Positions 32,490 to 41,605 are shown, numbered from the stretch's first letter. The stretch is 64,000 nt of DNA from Jannaschia sp. CCS1 (GCF_000013565.1 NC_007802.1:124001-188000); one strand, 5' to 3'. Numbers and translations are program-made. Notes: generated from the letters alone by a model not told the origin.

Positions 32490-33938
32490 ATGAACACGCG
32501 CGGAACAGATTTTTGGGATAAACCCTCGTCGCCTCCGATTGGGCCCGAGCAGTTTAGCGAGATTGTGACCACGGCAGCGGATCTGGCCATTGTGCTGGAT
32601 ACGGGCGGCAAGGTTCATTCTGTCGTCACCAACCCGCTGAACCCCACCCTTGGACAGCTTGATCATTGGAAGGATCGCGATATCCGCGAGTTCCTGACGA
32701 TTGAAAGCCTGCCCAAGATCGACGCACAGCTCAGCGCCTATCGGGACGGTGTGCCCGCCAAGGTTGATGCGATTGAGGTGAACCATTCCGACAATGCGGA
32801 TTGGGAATTTCCGATCCGATACACGCTGCACAAGACAAGCCGCGATGACATCATCCTTATGCTTGGCCGCGATCTGCGCCCGATTGCGGAATTGCAGCAC
32901 CGGCTGGTGAAGGCGCAGCTGGCGCTGGAAAAAGACTACGAGTCGCACCGGGATTATGAAACGCGCTACCGTGTGATCATGGAAGCGGCGCGCGATGCGA
33001 TGGCGCTGGTCGATGTCGCGTCTGGCCGGATCGTCGATGTGAACGGGCTTGGCGCGCAAATTCTGGGCACGGACGCGGAGGCCCTGACCGGTGCCGCCTT
33101 TACCCAGGAATTTGAAGGGCGTCGCCGGGGCGAGTTTATCGAAGGCCTGGTGAATGCGGCCAGTGATGAGGCGTCTCAGGTCGTGACCGTGAAGACGCGC
33201 CGAACGCAGGCCGATGTCGTACTTCATCCGCTGGTCTTCCGCGCCGCTGGCGACCGGACGCTTTTGTGCCGGATTGAAACGGCAGGCACGGCCGAGACGG
33301 TTGCGGCCGAACTGGCGCAGGTCTTGTCCGCCCTCTACCGCGATGGGGCCGATGCGATTGTGTTCACCGACGCCGTTGGCATCATCCGGTCGGCCAATGA
33401 TGCCTTCCTCAGCCTGTGCGACGCCGGGCAGATTGGCGATGTGCGGGGCAAGTCCATTGCCGAATTTCTGTCGCGCGGCTCTGTCGACCTGAAAGTTCTG
33501 ATCGACAACGCCACACGCAACAAGAAGATGCGGCTTTATTCCACGCGTCTGGACGGGGCCTTTGGGTCGCAATTGTCGGTGGAGATGTCTGCGACCTTGC
33601 TGAACAGCGGCGGCACCACGGGCTTTGCCTTCGTCGTGCGCGACATAAGCCGGATTGAGGTTGTGCGGGAACCTGCATCGGCAACGCCATCGGCCATGTC
33701 AGACGACGCGATGCGCAACGTGATGGATCTTGTGGGCTCTGCGCCGTTGAAAGATATCGTGTCGGCCACCACAGATGTGGTGGAGAAGATGTGCATCGAG
33801 ACTGCCGTTGAACTGACCGACAACAACCGCGTCGCAGCGGCGGAAATGCTGGGCCTGTCGCGTCAGTCGCTTTACGTCAAACTGCGCAAATATGGGCTTT
33901 TGGCGAAGAACGATTCCGGCACGTCTGGCAAGGCGTAA
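32490..33938 (+). CDS. ppsR: transcriptional repressor of photosynthesis genes PpsR/CrtJ
   Basis: PpsR is the aerobic repressor that binds TGT-N12-ACA palindromes. The 482-residue protein has an N-terminal PAS-like domain (about 20-130), a coiled Q-linker (about 135-160), two more PAS domains (about 160-265 and 275-395), and a C-terminal Fis-type helix-turn-helix (TDNNRVAAAEMLGLSRQSLYVKLRKYG). Cysteines at C260, C310 and C435 are present. C435 (EKMCIETAVEL), just before the DNA-binding helices, corresponds to the redox-sensing cysteine of Rhodobacter PpsR/CrtJ, and C260 is near the place of the second. It sits between ppaA and bchG, beside its own operators. Confidence 0.97.
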   Translation: MNTRGTDFWDKPSSPPIGPEQFSEIVTTAADLAIVLDTGGKVHSVVTNPLNPTLGQLDHWKDRDIREFLTIESLPKIDAQLSAYRDGVPAKVDAIEVNHSDNADWEFPIRYTLHKTSRDDIILMLGRDLRPIAELQHRLVKAQLALEKDYESHRDYETRYRVIMEAARDAMALVDVASGRIVDVNGLGAQILGTDAEALTGAAFTQEFEGRRRGEFIEGLVNAASDEASQVVTVKTRRTQADVVLHPLVFRAAGDRTLLCRIETAGTAETVAAELAQVLSALYRDGADAIVFTDAVGIIRSANDAFLSLCDAGQIGDVRGKSIAEFLSRGSVDLKVLIDNATRNKKMRLYSTRLDGAFGSQLSVEMSATLLNSGGTTGFAFVVRDISRIEVVREPASATPSAMSDDAMRNVMDLVGSAPLKDIVSATTDVVEKMCIETAVELTDNNRVAAAEMLGLSRQSLYVKLRKYGLLAKNDSGTSGKA

Positions 33939-33951
33939 ACCTGAGTTTACA
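33934..33951. promoter_or_regulatory. imperfect PpsR/CrtJ operator at the ppsR stop
   Basis: CGT-N12-ACA (one mismatch) built around the exact inverted repeat GTAAAC-CTGA-GTTTAC. It includes the ppsR TAA stop codon and lies 17 bases before the perfect bchG operator, so the two may act as a tandem pair. Confidence 0.5.
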
Positions 33952-33968
33952 CTTGCCGACTCGACAGG

Positions 33969-33986
33969 TGTCAGCCTAAGCTGACA
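33969..33986. promoter_or_regulatory. PpsR/CrtJ operator at the bchG start
   Basis: Perfect and nearly fully symmetric palindrome TGTCAGCCTAAGCTGACA. It ends three bases before the bchG ATG, so transcription of bchG must start very close to the start codon or come from ppsR. Confidence 0.8.
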
Positions 33987-33989
33987 CTT

Positions 33990-34901
33990 ATGAGTGTAAC
34001 GACCGACCTCACACAACCGAGTGCTTTACGCCGGGTGCCGGAGCCGCGTGCCGTTCTGACCCTGCTCAAGCCGATCACATGGTTTCCACCGATGTGGGCC
34101 TATGCCTGCGGCGTCGTGTCCGCCGGTGTGCCGTTGTCGGGCAATTGGATGCTGTTGGTGTTGGGCGTCATCCTGGCCGGTCCCATCGTGTGCGGCATGA
34201 GCCAGGCGGCCAATGATTGGTGTGACCGCCATGTCGACGCGATCAACGAGCCGGACCGCCCGATCCCGTCGGGCCGTATTCCGGGGCGCTGGGGCCTGTG
34301 GATTGCCCTAGCGATGTCCGTCTTCGCGGGTTTCGTCGGGCTTGCGCTTGGACCCTGGGGGTTTGGTGCGACCCTTGTCGCCATCGCCGCCGCCTGGGCC
34401 TATTCGGTGGAGCCGATCCGCTTGAAACGCTCCGGCTGGTGGGGCCCCGGCCTGGTCGGCCTGTCCTACGAGAGCCTGCCATGGTTCACCGGCGCTGCCG
34501 TTCTGTCTGCTGGCGCGCCGTCCTGGCCTATCGTGATCGTAGCGCTTCTTTACGGGATCGGCGCCCATGGCATCATGACCCTGAATGATTTCAAGGCGCT
34601 GGAGGGGGATCGCCAGATGGGTGTGAACTCCCTTCCCGTGACGCTGGGGCCCGAACGCGCGGCGAAGCTGGCCTGCGTCGTGATGGCATTGCCGCAAATC
34701 GCGGTGATCGGAGTGCTGATTTACTGGGGCGTACCCTTCTACGCGCTGGCCATCGGGGTCAGCCTTGCGCTGCAACTGGCCGCAATGCGTGTCCTGCTGC
34801 GCGACCCCAAAGGCAAAGCGCCCTGGTATAACGGCACCGGCGTGATGCTTTATGTGCTTGGCATGATGGTCACGGCCATCGCAATCCGGGGGCTGGCATG
34901 A
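33990..34901 (+). CDS. bchG: bacteriochlorophyll synthase (geranylgeranyl transfer)
   Basis: BchG esterifies bacteriochlorophyllide a with geranylgeranyl diphosphate. The 303-residue UbiA-type membrane prenyltransferase has the diphosphate motif NDWCDRHVDAINEPDRPIPSGR in its first half and the second aspartate motif LNDFKALEGDRQMG, plus about eight hydrophobic helices. The N-terminus (MSVTTDL, then VPEPRAVLTLLKPITWFPPMW) matches family starts. No Shine-Dalgarno is seen because the palindrome fills that space. It overlaps the next gene by four bases. Confidence 0.96.
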   Translation: MSVTTDLTQPSALRRVPEPRAVLTLLKPITWFPPMWAYACGVVSAGVPLSGNWMLLVLGVILAGPIVCGMSQAANDWCDRHVDAINEPDRPIPSGRIPGRWGLWIALAMSVFAGFVGLALGPWGFGATLVAIAAAWAYSVEPIRLKRSGWWGPGLVGLSYESLPWFTGAAVLSAGAPSWPIVIVALLYGIGAHGIMTLNDFKALEGDRQMGVNSLPVTLGPERAAKLACVVMALPQIAVIGVLIYWGVPFYALAIGVSLALQLAAMRVLLRDPKGKAPWYNGTGVMLYVLGMMVTAIAIRGLA

Positions 34902-36151
34902 CGTTGGGTTGGGGCAGTATCGCGCGGTTGTGTCTGTGCAATATGGCCATCGGGGGCCTCGCCGCGCTGCCTGTGAACCTGTTCAATCGCCTCATGACCG
35001 TCGAGCTTGCATGGCCCGCAATCCTGCCCGGGCTTTTGGTGGCACTGCATTACGGTGTGCAAATGACGCGCCCCTATTGGGGACACCGGTCCGACGCGAA
35101 GGGTGGCCGCACGCCGTTCATTCTGGGCGGTATTGTTGTTGTGGGCGCGGGGCTGGTGGGCGTCGCCTATGGCATCGCTTATGTTGAGAACACCAGCGCC
35201 GCGCTGGCGATCTGGATCATCTCCTATGCCGCGATTGGCCTTGGGATCGGGGCCGCTGGCACATCGTTTCTGGCGCTTCTGGCCACCGCCGCCGCGGATG
35301 AGCGGAAGGGGGCCGCCGCCACAATCGCCTGGCTGATGTTGATCTTCGGCGCCATTGTCGCATCCATCGGCACCGGTATCGCGTTAGAGCCTTACAGCGC
35401 GGCCCGCCTGATGGCTGTCGTTCCGGTCGTTGCCCTGATTGCAGCGCTGCTTGCAATGGTCGCGACCTGGGGGATGGAAGCGAAACTTGGCGCGGTTCCT
35501 GCGCCCACCGAACCTGCGCTTGGCCCTGCTCTGCGCGCGACCTGGGCCGATCCTGCGGCGCGGGCCTTTACTGGCTTCGTCTTCCTGTCGATCCTCGCCT
35601 TCTACCTGAGTGAGCTGGTGCTGGAGCCCTTCGCGGGCCACGTCCACGGGCTTCCGCCAGAGGATTCCACCAAACTGTCCGGCGCAAAAGATGGCGCATC
35701 GCTTGTTGGCATGCTCGCCGCTGGTGCGCTCAGCACGTTCCGCATTGGCAGCTTACGGGCTTGGGCCGTCATCGGATGCATCATCTCCGCCGCTGGCCTG
35801 ATCGGCCTTGGGGCCGGATTTGCGTTGATCCCGTTCACCGTGGTGCTTGGTCTGGGCAACGGATTGTTCGTGATCGGCGCGATTGGGTCGATGATGCGCC
35901 TTGCTGCCGCCGATAAGGGCGCGGCGGGGACGCGAATGGGGGTCTTCGGGGCCGCGCAGGCCATTGCCGCCGGCCTCGCCGGGCTTCTGGCCACTGGCAT
36001 CCTTGATATCGCGCGCCTCATCCTGCCGATGGAGGCCGCATACGGCACCGTCTTCGGGCTGGAGGCGATCCTGTTTCTTGCCGCCGCACTCGTCGCCGGG
36101 CGGCTTCTTCATACGCGGGCTTACCAACCCACACTGCAACCGGGAGAATGA
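34898..36151 (+). CDS. PucC-family bacteriochlorophyll-delivery transporter between bchG and bchP
   Basis: A 417-residue MFS-like protein with about 12 membrane helices, the second PucC-family member in the window. It shows the family segments NLFNRLMTVELAWPAILPGLLVALHYGVQ and YWGHRSDAKGGRTPFILGG. The conserved order bchG-(this gene)-bchP is the orf428 position of Rhodobacter capsulatus. A role in pigment handling or antenna assembly is likely but unproven. ATGA overlaps at both ends couple it to bchG and bchP. Confidence 0.92.
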   Translation: MTLGWGSIARLCLCNMAIGGLAALPVNLFNRLMTVELAWPAILPGLLVALHYGVQMTRPYWGHRSDAKGGRTPFILGGIVVVGAGLVGVAYGIAYVENTSAALAIWIISYAAIGLGIGAAGTSFLALLATAAADERKGAAATIAWLMLIFGAIVASIGTGIALEPYSAARLMAVVPVVALIAALLAMVATWGMEAKLGAVPAPTEPALGPALRATWADPAARAFTGFVFLSILAFYLSELVLEPFAGHVHGLPPEDSTKLSGAKDGASLVGMLAAGALSTFRIGSLRAWAVIGCIISAAGLIGLGAGFALIPFTVVLGLGNGLFVIGAIGSMMRLAAADKGAAGTRMGVFGAAQAIAAGLAGLLATGILDIARLILPMEAAYGTVFGLEAILFLAAALVAGRLLHTRAYQPTLQPGE

Positions 36152-37335
36152 CCATGAAATACGACGTTGTTGTTGTGGGCGGCGGGCCGTCTGGCGCCAC
36201 CGCCGCCGAGGATCTCGCACGCTCCGGCCATCTGGTTGCGCTGATCGACCGCGACGGGCGGATCAAACCCTGCGGCGGTGCGATCCCGCCGCGTTTGATC
36301 GCCGACTTCAACATTCCCGACAGTCAGATCGTGGCCAAGATTACCACCGCCCGGATGATCTCCCCCACCAAACGGCGTGTGGATATCCCGATTGAGAACG
36401 GCTTTGTCGGTATGGTCGACCGGGAGCATTTTGACGAATTCCTGCGGGTTAGAGCCTGTGACGCCGGGGCCGAGCGGTTCACCGGCACCTATACCAGGAT
36501 CAGTCGCGACGCCGACGGCACCCATGTGCATTTCCGTGACAAGGCCAGCGGCGAAGACCGTGTGCTCGACACCAAGATGGTCATCGGAGCGGATGGCGCG
36601 CGGTCCAAAGTCGCCGCGTCAGAGGTGAAGGGCGGCGACAAGATCCCCTATGTGATCGCCTACCATGAGATCATCGAGAGCCCCGATGCCACCGATGTCT
36701 ATGACCCCAAGCGCTGCGACGTCATCTATGACGGCGCGATCAGTCCCGACTTCTACGGCTGGGTCTTCCCCCACGGCAAATCGGCCAGCGTCGGCATGGG
36801 CAGCATGATCAAGGATGTGGACCTGAAAGAGGCGACGGCAGCCCTGCGCGAAGCCTCGGGCCTGACCGACTGCAAGACCATCCGCAGGGAAGGCGCGCCG
36901 ATCCCGTTGAAACCTTTGGATCAATGGGACAACGGACGTGACGTGGTGCTGGCCGGGGATGCGGCGGGCGTTGTCGCCCCGTCATCCGGCGAAGGCATAT
37001 ATTACGCCATGGTTGGTGGGCGCGTGGCCGCCACGGCTGCGGCCGCCAAGCTGCAATCGGGCATGATCAAGGACCTGCAACTGGCCCGAAAACTGTTCAT
37101 GAAAGAGCACAAGAGCGTCTTCAAAGTCCTCGGCGCGATGCAGAACGCCTACTACAAATCCGATGAACGCCGGGAGCGCTTCGTCAGCCTGTGCCATGAC
37201 ATCGACGTCCAGCGCCTGACATTCGAGGCCTATATGAACAAGTCTCTGGTCAAGGCGCGCCCGATGGCCCATCTGAAGATCGGGATCAAGAATGTGTCCC
37301 ACCTTCTGGGCCTGGTACAACCGACACGCGTATGA
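36148..37335 (+). CDS. bchP: geranylgeranyl (bacterio)chlorophyll reductase
   Basis: BchP reduces the geranylgeranyl tail to phytyl. The 395-residue flavoprotein has the FAD motif VVVVGGGPSGATAAEDLARSG (residues 7-27), RIKPCGGAIPPR, the second FAD motif VLAGDAAGVVAPSSGEGIYYAM, and the C-terminal helical region of this family. ATG 36148 overlaps the upstream stop; a second ATG lies two codons later. Its stop overlaps the idi ATG. Confidence 0.96.
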   Translation: MTMKYDVVVVGGGPSGATAAEDLARSGHLVALIDRDGRIKPCGGAIPPRLIADFNIPDSQIVAKITTARMISPTKRRVDIPIENGFVGMVDREHFDEFLRVRACDAGAERFTGTYTRISRDADGTHVHFRDKASGEDRVLDTKMVIGADGARSKVAASEVKGGDKIPYVIAYHEIIESPDATDVYDPKRCDVIYDGAISPDFYGWVFPHGKSASVGMGSMIKDVDLKEATAALREASGLTDCKTIRREGAPIPLKPLDQWDNGRDVVLAGDAAGVVAPSSGEGIYYAMVGGRVAATAAAAKLQSGMIKDLQLARKLFMKEHKSVFKVLGAMQNAYYKSDERRERFVSLCHDIDVQRLTFEAYMNKSLVKARPMAHLKIGIKNVSHLLGLVQPTRV

Positions 37336-37862
37336 CTATTCACATTCCCACATGGGTCAACGGCACCCTTCAACCTGTGGAAAAGCTGGAAGCGCACCTG
37401 CGCGGGCTTCGCCACAAGGCGATTTCCGTGTTCATCCTGCGCGACGGCGATGTGCTGCTTCAGCGGCGCGCGATGGGAAAGTATCACACGCCTGGGTTGT
37501 GGGCGAATACGTGCTGCACCCATCCCCAATGGGACGAGGCGGGCGTGGATTGTGCCATGCGCAGGCTTGATGAAGAGCTGGGGGTCAAAGATGTTCCCCT
37601 CAGGTATCGCGACACGGTCGAATATCGCGCCGATGTGGGCGGCGGCCTGATCGAGCACGAAGTTGTGGATATCTTTGTGGGTGAAATGCCGTCTGGTATG
37701 GAGCCTGTGATGAACCCCGAGGAAGTGATGGAAGTGGAATGGACGCCGCTGGCCACCCTCGCCCAAAGGGTGGAGGCGTCGCCCGAGACCTTCACGCCCT
37801 GGCTGCACATCTACCTGCGCAAATACGCCGACATTATTTTTGAAAGCGCGACAGACGCATAG
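37332..37862 (+). CDS. idi: isopentenyl-diphosphate delta-isomerase, type 1
   Basis: Idi interconverts IPP and DMAPP, balancing units for carotenoids and the phytyl tail. The 176-residue Nudix-fold enzyme has the catalytic cysteine in WANTCCTHP (residues 58-65), the metal-site glutamates in AMRRLDEELGV, and the catalytic acid region LIEHEVVDIF. The ATG overlaps the bchP stop by four bases, closing the bchG-bchP-idi operon. Confidence 0.96.
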   Translation: MTIHIPTWVNGTLQPVEKLEAHLRGLRHKAISVFILRDGDVLLQRRAMGKYHTPGLWANTCCTHPQWDEAGVDCAMRRLDEELGVKDVPLRYRDTVEYRADVGGGLIEHEVVDIFVGEMPSGMEPVMNPEEVMEVEWTPLATLAQRVEASPETFTPWLHIYLRKYADIIFESATDA

Positions 37863-37892
37863 GGTGTTCCGAAATGGGCCATGTCTGCTAGC

Positions 37893-37918
37893 CTCCTGAC
37901 AGTTGATATGTTCAGGAG
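37893..37918 (+). promoter_or_regulatory. hairpin able to cover the ribosome-binding site of the next gene
   Basis: Inverted repeat CTCCTGA (37893-37899) and TCAGGAG (37912-37918) with a 12-base loop. The right arm is the Shine-Dalgarno of the secreted-protein gene (ATG 37925), so the folded form would hide it. Confidence 0.45.
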
Positions 37919-37924
37919 AGTACG

Positions 37925-38314
37925 ATGCGGGTTGTCTTCATTTCTTTGGTTTTGTCTTTCACGATCCCGTTCGCCGCCCACGCACAGCAGTTGATTGCCA
38001 GCTACTACACGACATTGGGACCAAATGATCACTACAACAGTTCTGGCACGCGCCTTGGGGATTTCGGGGCCATCTTGCAGCAGGACCGTGCCAACGTGCA
38101 TCGCTTTGGGATCTACGATTCCGGCGATCAAAGTGATCCGATCTTCGGGAGTCTGCAAAATCGCAGCCTTATCCCGTCAATCTGGCGATTTGGGCCCAGC
38201 GCACAGGGCATCCCGAACCGGGTCGTTCAAGGGCATCAGGCTTATATCTTTGTCGAGATTTTTGGCTTCGGTGGAACGCCTCAAATCATCGTCGTTCACC
38301 AGGGTGCCGGGTGA
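37925..38314 (+). CDS. small secreted protein of unknown function
   Basis: I do not recognise this 129-residue protein. It begins with a clear signal peptide (MRVVFISLVLSFTIPFAAHA, residues 1-20; cleavage before QQ). The mature part of about 109 residues has no cysteine and no membrane segment and ends in a hydrophobic IIVVHQGAG. Recurrent acidic/aromatic pieces (SYYTTLGPNDHYNSS, DSGDQSDPIFGS) suggest a beta-rich periplasmic fold. AGGAG lies six bases before the ATG. It lies 62 bases after idi and abuts the convergent dxs stop. Its place inside the photosynthesis cluster is not one I know from other species. Confidence 0.75.
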   Translation: MRVVFISLVLSFTIPFAAHAQQLIASYYTTLGPNDHYNSSGTRLGDFGAILQQDRANVHRFGIYDSGDQSDPIFGSLQNRSLIPSIWRFGPSAQGIPNRVVQGHQAYIFVEIFGFGGTPQIIVVHQGAG

Positions 38315-40225
38315 TCACGCCCGCGCGGCCAGAACCTCAACACCCATCGCCTCTAGTGCAGCTTGGGCGATGTCATCGGCGGTCAGGCCCGCATCTGCAT
38401 ACATCTCGGCGGGGCTTGCCTGATCAATGAAGCGGTCGGGCAGGTGCAATGTCCGCACGGCGCAGCGTCCATCCAGCTGACCAGTCGCGGCCAGATGGTG
38501 CAGGACGAGGCCGCCAAACCCCAACACGGCCCCCTGCTCTACCGTGATCAGCGCGCTGTGCTTCGTCATCAGATCATCGATCAGCGTGGTATCCAGCGGT
38601 TTGGCGAAGCGCGCGTCGGCGACAGTCACGGACAGGCCCCGAGCCTCCAGCGCCGTCGCGGCGTCCTTCGCCTCCTCCAGATGCGCGCCGAAGGATAGAA
38701 TAGCGACATCGTGACCGTCCTGGATCACACGACCTTTGCCGATTTCAAGCACGTCACCCTGATCTGGCAGCGCCACGCCCGTACCCTCCCCACGCGGATA
38801 GCGCAGGGCGATGGGGCCGTCGTTGTGGGCGGCAGCCGTTGCCATCATGTGGACAAGCTCCGCCTCATCGGCGCAGGCCATGACCGTCATATTCGGCAGC
38901 GCAGAGAGGTAGCCAATGTCGAATGCGCCAGCGTGGGTCGGACCATCGGCACCAACCAGGCCCGCGCGGTCAATCATGAAGCGGACGGGCAGGCTTTGCA
39001 GAGCCACATCATGGACGATCTGGTCATAACCCCGCTGGAGGAAACTGGAATAGATCGCGCAGAAGGGTTTCAGGCCACCGGCGGCCATCCCGGCCGAGAA
39101 TGTGACCGCGTGCTGCTCGGCAATGCCGACATCAAACACGCGATTGGGTTTGGCCTTTTGCAGGGTCGAAATACCGGTGCCGCCGGGCATGGCGGCCGTG
39201 ACCCCCACAATGCGGCTGTCCGCCTCTGCCATGTTCAGCAGGGTCTGCCCAAACACGCTGGTATAGCTCGGTGCATTGGGCGCGGACTTCTTCTGCTGAC
39301 CGGTGGCGACGTCAAACTTGGCGACGCCGTGGTAGCAATCGTCCGACAGTTCGGCGGGGCTGTATCCCTTCCCCTTCACGGTGACCGCGTGGATCAGGAC
39401 GGGTCCGGTGGCGCGGGCCTTTGCGGCACGAAGAGTGGTCAGCAGCTCTTCCATATCGTGGCCGTCGACTGGGCCGATATAGGTGAAACCCAGATGCTCG
39501 AACAATGTGGCCGAGGGTTGGTGGCCGGTCACAAGCTCCCGCGCGCGTTCGGCCCCTTGGCGGATCGGTTCGGGCAGGTGGGAGGCGACACCGTCCGCGA
39601 TGTCCTTGAGAGTCGCGAGTGGCGACTTGGCGGACAGATCCGTGAGGTATTTCGACATGGCACCCACGGGCGGGGCGATCGACATCTCATTGTCGTTGAG
39701 GATGACAAACAGCCGCTTGCCCAGATCGCCCGCGTTGTTCAGCGCCTCATAGGCCATGCCCGCGCTGATGGAACCGTCGCCGATGACCGCGATCCCGTCG
39801 CCGGTTGCCTCGCCAAGATCCTGCGCGGCGGCAAAGCCAAGCGCGGCAGAGATGGAGGTGGACGAATGCGCAGCGCCAAACGGATCGTACTCAGACTCAG
39901 ACCGTTTGGTGAACCCAGACAGGCCATCCTTCTGGCGCAGCGTGCGGATCCGATCCCGCCGTCCGGTCAGCACCTTGTGGGGGTAGCATTGGTGGCCAAC
40001 GTCCCAAACCAGCTTGTCATAGGGCGTGTTGAACACGGCATGGATGGCGACTGAAAGTTCCACTACGCCAAGCGATGATCCCAGATGTCCGCCGGTTTCA
40101 GAGACGGCGGAAATGACTTCGGCCCGCAACTCATCGGCGCATTGTGCGAGATCCGCGTTGGACATGCGACGCAGGTCGGACGGATAGTTAACCTGATCAA
40201 GAATGGGGGTATGTGGGCGGTCCAT
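38315..40225 (-). CDS. dxs: 1-deoxy-D-xylulose-5-phosphate synthase
   Basis: Dxs condenses pyruvate and glyceraldehyde 3-phosphate, the entry step of the MEP isoprenoid pathway. The 636-residue protein has the diphosphate motif [18 protein letters not shown], the KGKGYSPAE loop, and the C-terminal transketolase half with [25 protein letters not shown] 40225 ([12 protein letters not shown]) is chosen because AAGGA lies nine bases before it; ATG 40234, three codons upstream, lies directly against that site. It is co-directional with and 132 bases downstream of pufC, linking isoprenoid supply to the puf operon. Confidence 0.96.
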   Translation of the reverse strand: MDRPHTPILDQVNYPSDLRRMSNADLAQCADELRAEVISAVSETGGHLGSSLGVVELSVAIHAVFNTPYDKLVWDVGHQCYPHKVLTGRRDRIRTLRQKDGLSGFTKRSESEYDPFGAAHSSTSISAALGFAAAQDLGEATGDGIAVIGDGSISAGMAYEALNNAGDLGKRLFVILNDNEMSIAPPVGAMSKYLTDLSAKSPLATLKDIADGVASHLPEPIRQGAERARELVTGHQPSATLFEHLGFTYIGPVDGHDMEELLTTLRAAKARATGPVLIHAVTVKGKGYSPAELSDDCYHGVAKFDVATGQQKKSAPNAPSYTSVFGQTLLNMAEADSRIVGVTAAMPGGTGISTLQKAKPNRVFDVGIAEQHAVTFSAGMAAGGLKPFCAIYSSFLQRGYDQIVHDVALQSLPVRFMIDRAGLVGADGPTHAGAFDIGYLSALPNMTVMACADEAELVHMMATAAAHNDGPIALRYPRGEGTGVALPDQGDVLEIGKGRVIQDGHDVAILSFGAHLEEAKDAATALEARGLSVTVADARFAKPLDTTLIDDLMTKHSALITVEQGAVLGFGGLVLHHLAATGQLDGRCAVRTLHLPDRFIDQASPAEMYADAGLTADDIAQAALEAMGVEVLAARA

Positions 40226-40289
40226 TTGGGTCATTCCTTTGTCTCGAATACGCACGTTTGAGACTGAAACGACCGTATTCCGGGTAGCG

Positions 40290-40346
40290 CCGGAGGGGTC
40301 TGACATCCCCCGGGAAAAGCAGCAGCGACGGGAGTTACTCCGTCGC
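40290..40346 (-). terminator. tandem hairpins after pufC
   Basis: Read in the puf direction, the first hairpin is 40346-40325: stem GCGACGG/CCGTCGC extended by AG/CT past a bulged base. A TTTT tract follows, then a second GC-rich hairpin (40313-40290: CCGG-A-GGG against CCCCCGG). They lie 12 bases after the pufC stop and before dxs. They probably terminate or stabilise the puf mRNA, with leak-through to dxs possible. Confidence 0.6.
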
Positions 40347-40357
40347 CGCCAGCAGGG

Positions 40358-41602
40358 TCACTCGGAAACCTCTTCTTCAGCTTCCGGGTCTTCATCGGCC
40401 TCGGGCGCGTCTGCCTCGGGATCCATGTCTTCGGCCTCGGCGGCCTCCGGCTCCGGATCAGCCTCCGCAACTTCCCAGGCTGAATAGTCCGGCGGGCCTT
40501 CTAGGACGTTCAACTCAGGCCAGTTCGCGATCACGTTCAGGCCCTGCATCGGTTGCTGATAGCCTTGGTGACACGTCCGGCAAGCGGCCAGGGGGGCGTC
40601 GCCGTAGACCGGCCCGAGCCGGTTTTCCGGGTACACATCCTGGAGCGGCAGCAGATGCTCTGCGATCATCTCTTGCACCATGATGATGCCGAGCGATGCC
40701 GTGCCCCATTGCGGCGTGTTCTGAGCGCCATCGTAGAACGCGCGGGAATTGTGGCAGAACGTGCAATTCACCCCCAGAGAGTTCGAGATGTAGTTCATGA
40801 ACGCATAGGTCCGTTCGGTCTGCTGGATCAGCGGATCACCGGGCTGCTGCTGCACGCGGCTGTCGAGGTCATGGACCGCGATCATGTTGTAGCCACCGTC
40901 GTCGGACTCTAGCAGGTAATGTTCCAGATAGTCCGACGGCAGAGACGTGAAGTTGGACGCCATGGTCGCGCGGTTCTGGTTCGCGCTCCAGCCTTCCGCA
41001 TTCTCGTTCACCGGGCTGATGCGGAACCAGACGTTGTTTGGTACGGGCTGACCGCGGTGACAGGTGTAGCACGTGACGCCGACTTCGTAGTTGGCGTTCA
41101 CATGGGCATCCCAGTTCACGTTGATGTTGCGCGTCATCGTCAACATCGAGCGGGCCACGACCTTGGTATAAAGGTCATCATCCGCATACTCCCCATCCGC
41201 CGCATTGGCGTGACAGTAGGTACACCCCTCTTCCGGGGCGACCCATTGGGTGATCGCACCCATCAGACGGTTGAAGTTGGCATCGGTGAGATCGCCCAGA
41301 ACCTGGACGTTCTCGTAGATATCGCCCGCCAGCTCTTCCCCCTCTTCCGGAACGAAAGGCTCATCGGTGTAGAAATCGATGACCGTGGGATCGCCGGCAG
41401 CCAGGCTCGCCTCAAACTCCGCGACATGCATGCCGGTGCCGCGGGGGCCCGTCTGCATCGACGCGGTGGCATAGGGTTGGCCAAAGCCCACGATCAAAGC
41501 CGCGACAAAGACCGCGCCGCCCAGGGCACCAACAGCTATCGCGGGGCCAAAGATGTTAGTGGGATTGTCGTCATTCCACTTATCAAACCACTTGGGAAAC
41601 AT
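40358..41602 (-). CDS. pufC: reaction-centre tetraheme cytochrome c subunit
   Basis: PufC delivers electrons from periplasmic cytochrome to the oxidised special pair. The 414-residue protein has four heme motifs: CTYCH, CYTCH, CTFCH and CRTCH, with the usual Met-ligand helices (for example MLTMTRNINVNW). The N-terminus has one membrane helix (about residues 19-40) but no lipobox cysteine, so the helix is probably kept as the anchor. After the last conserved region the protein continues with about 38 residues made almost only of E, A, D and P (EVAEADPEPEAAEAEDMD and onward). It is the last puf gene, four bases after pufM. Confidence 0.97.
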   Translation of the reverse strand: MFPKWFDKWNDDNPTNIFGPAIAVGALGGAVFVAALIVGFGQPYATASMQTGPRGTGMHVAEFEASLAAGDPTVIDFYTDEPFVPEEGEELAGDIYENVQVLGDLTDANFNRLMGAITQWVAPEEGCTYCHANAADGEYADDDLYTKVVARSMLTMTRNINVNWDAHVNANYEVGVTCYTCHRGQPVPNNVWFRISPVNENAEGWSANQNRATMASNFTSLPSDYLEHYLLESDDGGYNMIAVHDLDSRVQQQPGDPLIQQTERTYAFMNYISNSLGVNCTFCHNSRAFYDGAQNTPQWGTASLGIIMVQEMIAEHLLPLQDVYPENRLGPVYGDAPLAACRTCHQGYQQPMQGLNVIANWPELNVLEGPPDYSAWEVAEADPEPEAAEAEDMDPEADAPEADEDPEAEEEVSE

Positions 41603-41605
41603 TGA

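Noticed and set aside
37882-37901. TGTCTGCTAGCCTCCTGACA resembling a PpsR site upstream of the secreted-protein gene
   Set aside because: The half-sites are 14 bases apart, not 12, so the spacing does not fit the operator.
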